From assembly GCF_003255815.1 (NCBI RefSeq), contig NC_037677.1, positions 110,436,936 through 110,500,935 of the forward strand: a DNA stretch of 64,000 bases. The letters are read 5' to 3'. Source of the stretch: Theropithecus gelada. Lineage: Eukaryota; Chordata; Mammalia; Primates; Cercopithecidae. Positions 60,560-64,000 of this stretch are shown piece after piece (within the stretch, counting starts at the first letter, position 1; every line of letters starts with the position of its first letter). A program made the translations under genes and the position numbers. The notes beneath the pieces are model-generated. The model did no database searches. It saw only the letters and a program-made list of their open reading frames with translations, and was not told where the DNA came from.

Positions 60560-61160
60560 CGCTTTTTTCATGTAAAAATTTATCCCAGGAGTCACTTCAT
60601 AACAGTTCATAGAGAACTTCTTGACTTTTAAAAATAACTGCATAGTACTCCACTGTGTGTGTGCCATACCTCTTTCAGCCACTCTCCTATCCTGTGTGTT
60701 TGCTCTTAGATCATTCCATATTTAGCAATTATAAGCAATAAATAATCTTGTGGGTATGCTTTTGTCTTGCTGGTGGAATCGCCTAAGGATAAATTCCTAG
60801 ATGTGGCATTGCTGGGTCAAAGTTAAGTAAATATGTAGTTTCGTTAGGTATTGCCTAATTCTCCATCAGGAAAGTTGTACCAGTTTGTATTTCTACTAGC
60901 AGTGTGGGAGTGTACCTCTTTCTTAGGTGCTGCTTCAATAAAATGTTTTGACATACTTTTTAATTTTTACCAATCTAATAGGTAGGAAATGGTATCTTTG
61001 TATGATTTTAAGATGCATTTTTGAGTTGAGTTAATCTTATGTTTATATGGCTGTTTATTGTACATGGAGTTTTGTCTGCCATTATATCCCCTAACTGGTT
61101 ATTGTTTGAGTATATAAAGGCTATCGATTTCCATGTGTTAATTATGTATTCTGTCTTCCT
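60560..61160 (-). mobile_element. Old L1 (L1M-type) ORF2 3' portion
   Basis: Plus-strand text 'ctgcatagtactccactgtg', 'gtggcattgctgggtcaaag' and 'tttgtatttctactagcagt' is the reverse complement of the ORF2 C-terminal region. Confidence 0.75.
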
Positions 61161-61170
61161 GAATCATCTT

Positions 61171-61451
61171 CTTTTTTTTTGAGACGGAGTTTTGCTCTTA
61201 TTGCCCAGGCTGGAGTGCAGTGGCACAATCTCGGCTCACTGCAACGTCCGCTTCCCAAGTTCAAGCAATTCTTCTGCCTCAGCCTCCCAAGTAGCTGGGA
61301 TTACATGGCGCTTGGCTAAGTTTGTATTTTTAGTAGAGATGGAGTTTATCCATGTTGGTCAGGCTGGTCTCAAATTCCCGACCTCAGGTGATCTGCCAGC
61401 CTCAGCCTCCCAAAGTGTTGGGATTACAGGCGTGAGCCACTGCACCTAGCC
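61171..61451 (-). mobile_element. Alu element
   Basis: T tract, gagacggagttttgctctta, dimer to 'gcacctagcc'. A short deletion lies at the monomer linker ('attacatggcgcttggctaag'). The decayed duplication 'ctgaatc' flanks it. Confidence 0.92.
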
Positions 61452-61829
61452 CTGAATCTTTTATTATTTGACTTAGTTTTATAATTGAGTCTCTGGACTT
61501 TTCTTGATGTACTGTTATATCTCCACATAGAAATTTTTCCGTCTTATACCTCTAATTGATTTCACTTGTCTAATTATGTTGGCTAATCCCCCACACACCA
61601 CCCCAATTTATTGTTAAACAATAGTAGAGATAGTAGGCATTTTTTCCTTATTCTTTATCGTATTGGAAGTACTTCTGTTTTTATACTATTGGAAATACTT
61701 CTATTTTATACTATACTCCTATTTTTATACCAGTTTCTGGTTTTATACTCAATTAAATTTAAAGTATGAAAGATTAATGTAAATAATTATGTGTCAATAA
61801 ACCTGATTATTAAAAAGAATCTATCTCTG

Positions 61830-63450
61830 CTACTTCTGCGTTTGGAGGAGGATGGTGGCCACCTGATGTTGAATCTCCCCACTGTCCCTCCCCTCTGTTC
61901 CAAACAATAAAAAAGGGGAGAGCAAGTAAAACCACACTTGGCTCTGCATTTCACGATACTAGGAGACAGAGAATATCATGGCTTCACATTACATGTAAGT
62001 TCAGAAATAAACTAAATTCCCATAAAGGTTCTATTGCTGTAAGTCTGTGGATGCCAAGAACAAGTATAGGAGAGACTTAAAAGACTCCATGAGAATAAGT
62101 AGAGTGGTTCAGAGTACTTAGACAAAGCACAAACAGAATAGTCTCTTTACCCCCAGAAAGAGAAGCTCCAATACAAAGTATAAAATACTGAACACAGGTT
62201 TGGATATACTAGACCGTATCACCAGCTCTTAAAAGAGTGCAGGACTAGGGAAGCCTCAGAGAAGTATTGCTCCTGGGAGATAATCAGCTATCTAGGAAAG
62301 ATGTGGTTTCCCTTGGAGACAGGCCACTGAAGGGAAAGAAGGAAATACGAGGGAAAAGCTAAGGTTCTAATGGAAACAAAAGAGAAAGAAGATATACCAA
62401 CCCCTCCTTCCACCAATGCTATTCATAAATGAAACTGCCCAGAAAAAGGGAACTGTCAGAAGAGGGCGCTGTCAAACTAGGAACCCTGTTCACAAAATGA
62501 AGAGGAATAGAAAAAAGCAGATCACACCTATATAAAAACTACTGCAAAAAATGCTGAAAGTGCAATTCAGAGTTAAAATGTTGATACAGATTCTCTAACA
62601 GTCACAAAATTGACAAAACTGTAACACCTTCCTTCATACTGGATTAAATATCCTCAGCATTTAGGAGTAATGAAAAAAACAGTTTGAATCACAAATTAGA
62701 AAACTAAGAAATGGACAAAAAAGAAAAAAGGAAAGGAGTGTTAACTGAATCCAGAAAAGAGAAGACAAATTCAAAATTGTATTACAAATGAAAACTAAGT
62801 TTGTCCAAGGGACAATAAATTTGTATAAAAATTTATTAAGGGGCATTAAAAGCAGGGGGGATCCCTAAATAATGAAAATGAGCTTAAACAAAAAAGTTAA
62901 AAGGTTTAAAGAAAAAAATGATTGAATTGGAAAACAGGCAGAGGAGGTCCAACATAAGACTACTTGGAGACCCTCAAGAAAATCAGAACAGCTGACTGGA
63001 GCAAATATCTAAATTAGAATCAAGAAAACTTTCTGGAAAGAAAAGAAACCTTGAATCTACATATTGAAAGGGCCTACCAGGTACCAGGGAAAATTGACCC
63101 AGAACAGTCCAAGAAGTATCCTAGTAAAATTATTATATTTTAAACATTGAAAAACAGAAAAGGTAGTTTACAAAGACATTTAAGTTTGACCATGCTTTTC
63201 ACAAATAACTTACAAAGCAAGGCAACAGTACAGTGACATTTCAGAAATCTTAATGAGTGTAAATAATAAACCAAAAAGATTATATCCAACCATTTGTCCT
63301 TTAAGAATCAATCAAGGTTAAAGAAAAACAGTTTGAATGTCCAAAAACTCAGAGAGTACTGTGCACATGTGCCCTTTCTGGTGAATCTACTATAGGGAGA
63401 TCAAGGGAACCATAGGTGAGTAGGGAAACTGCTAATGGATGGATGGAGAT
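61830..63450 (+). repeat. Probable HAL1/L1M 5' half
   Basis: A-rich plus strand with 'ctacatattgaaagggccta', 'gacccagaacagtccaagaag' and 'tcctagtaaaattattatat', matching the ORF1-like part of HAL1 or L1M elements. No intact frame; boundaries are approximate. Confidence 0.5.
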
Positions 63451-64000
63451 TTTACACATGTAGAGCTAACACCAAAACTAGGAATTACAGTTTTGGTATA
63501 TTAGTCATAGTTTGATCAGAGAAGCACAACAACTGGGAATAATAATGAGAGAACTAATAGGGGATTCATTTTAGGTAGTTGACCTTATGTTATTGGAGTT
63601 ACATGGCTAACCAGTATATGTGAGGCTGTTGCTTCTGTGTGCTCCTGCAACCTACCTGAGTTTGCTAACTTTTCAGGGTCTTCAAGCAGAGATGTGTGTG
63701 TATATGTTCTTGTGCTTTGGTTTGGAATTGAAGTGTAATTGTTGGCAAATTATATCTCCTGATGGCAGGTCAGGCGGTTGAGAAGGAAAGATGGATATAA
63801 AGTAGCAGAGAACAAGGGCAAACCAGAAAGCACGTGCAAACATGAGCTAGAACTCGCAAGGATAAACTGAAACCTATGTAAACTTCAGTTTAGATAATGA
63901 AGTGGAGCAAAACACTCATCTGGCCCAGAAATTGGAGATGCGGAAGGAGAAGATCTACAACCCTGATATTACTGCTTTCATTTGCCTCTCATATCTTTTT
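63451..64000. other. End of window, within NHLRC2 intron 2
   Basis: 'gatcagagaagcacaacaac' near 63,514 could start another old repeat. No exon is visible to the end of the window. Confidence 0.35.

Noticed and set aside
49296..64000. Possible third NHLRC2 exon
   Set aside because: I looked for sequence encoding the continuation of the thioredoxin-like domain with a phase-1 acceptor and did not see it; the intron probably extends past the window.

Overview
The window is nuclear DNA from a catarrhine primate. Dozens of dimeric Alu elements in both orientations, L1 elements with primate-type 3' ends, MIR, MaLR and ERV LTRs and Tigger-type DNA transposons surround two spliced vertebrate genes. 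I recognise the locus as DCLRE1A (SNM1A) and NHLRC2, adjacent on human chromosome 10q25. The DCLRE1A reading frame assembled here has 1039 codons plus structure that fits SNM1A exactly. Human SNM1A is 1040 residues as I remember it, and several residues differ, so a non-human catarrhine is more likely than human. That species call rests on memory, not on an alignment.

Layout. Positions 1-25,800 are intergenic. I find no gene there, only layered repeats: a 3.8 kb rearranged L1 (1.7-5.5 kb), MaLR and ERV1 LTRs, many Alus, an old L1 3' end (14.9-16.0 kb), a 3.4 kb old L1 (21.9-25.3 kb) holding nested Alu and FLAM insertions, and an unexplained 145-bp palindrome (12.3 kb). From 25.8 to about 44.8 kb lies the whole DCLRE1A gene on the minus strand: nine coding exons, canonical GT/AG junctions at all eight introns, all phases consistent, and an uninterrupted frame of 1039 residues. 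From about 44.8 to 45.56 kb is a GC-rich bidirectional promoter. From 45,565 NHLRC2 runs on the plus strand; only its first two coding exons (45,565-45,742 and 49,143-49,295) are present, and the window ends inside its second intron, which is filled with old L1, ERVL, L2, Alu and MIR remains.

The two genes. DCLRE1A is a nuclear 5'-3' exonuclease for DNA interstrand crosslink repair, with an N-terminal UBZ4 finger, a PCNA-binding PIP box and a C-terminal metallo-beta-lactamase/beta-CASP nuclease whose metal ligands are all visible. NHLRC2 is a thioredoxin-like/NHL-repeat protein; its CCINC motif is in exon 2. They share a head-to-head promoter but I see no pathway link between them.

I did not find a previously undescribed biological system. 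The points most worth a second look are the palindrome, the E2F-like dyad in the shared promoter, the DCLRE1A leader with 11 upstream ATGs, and several structurally odd retroelements. Repeat family names come from recognising consensus features by eye; boundaries are good to a few bases where target-site duplications are given and to tens of bases elsewhere.
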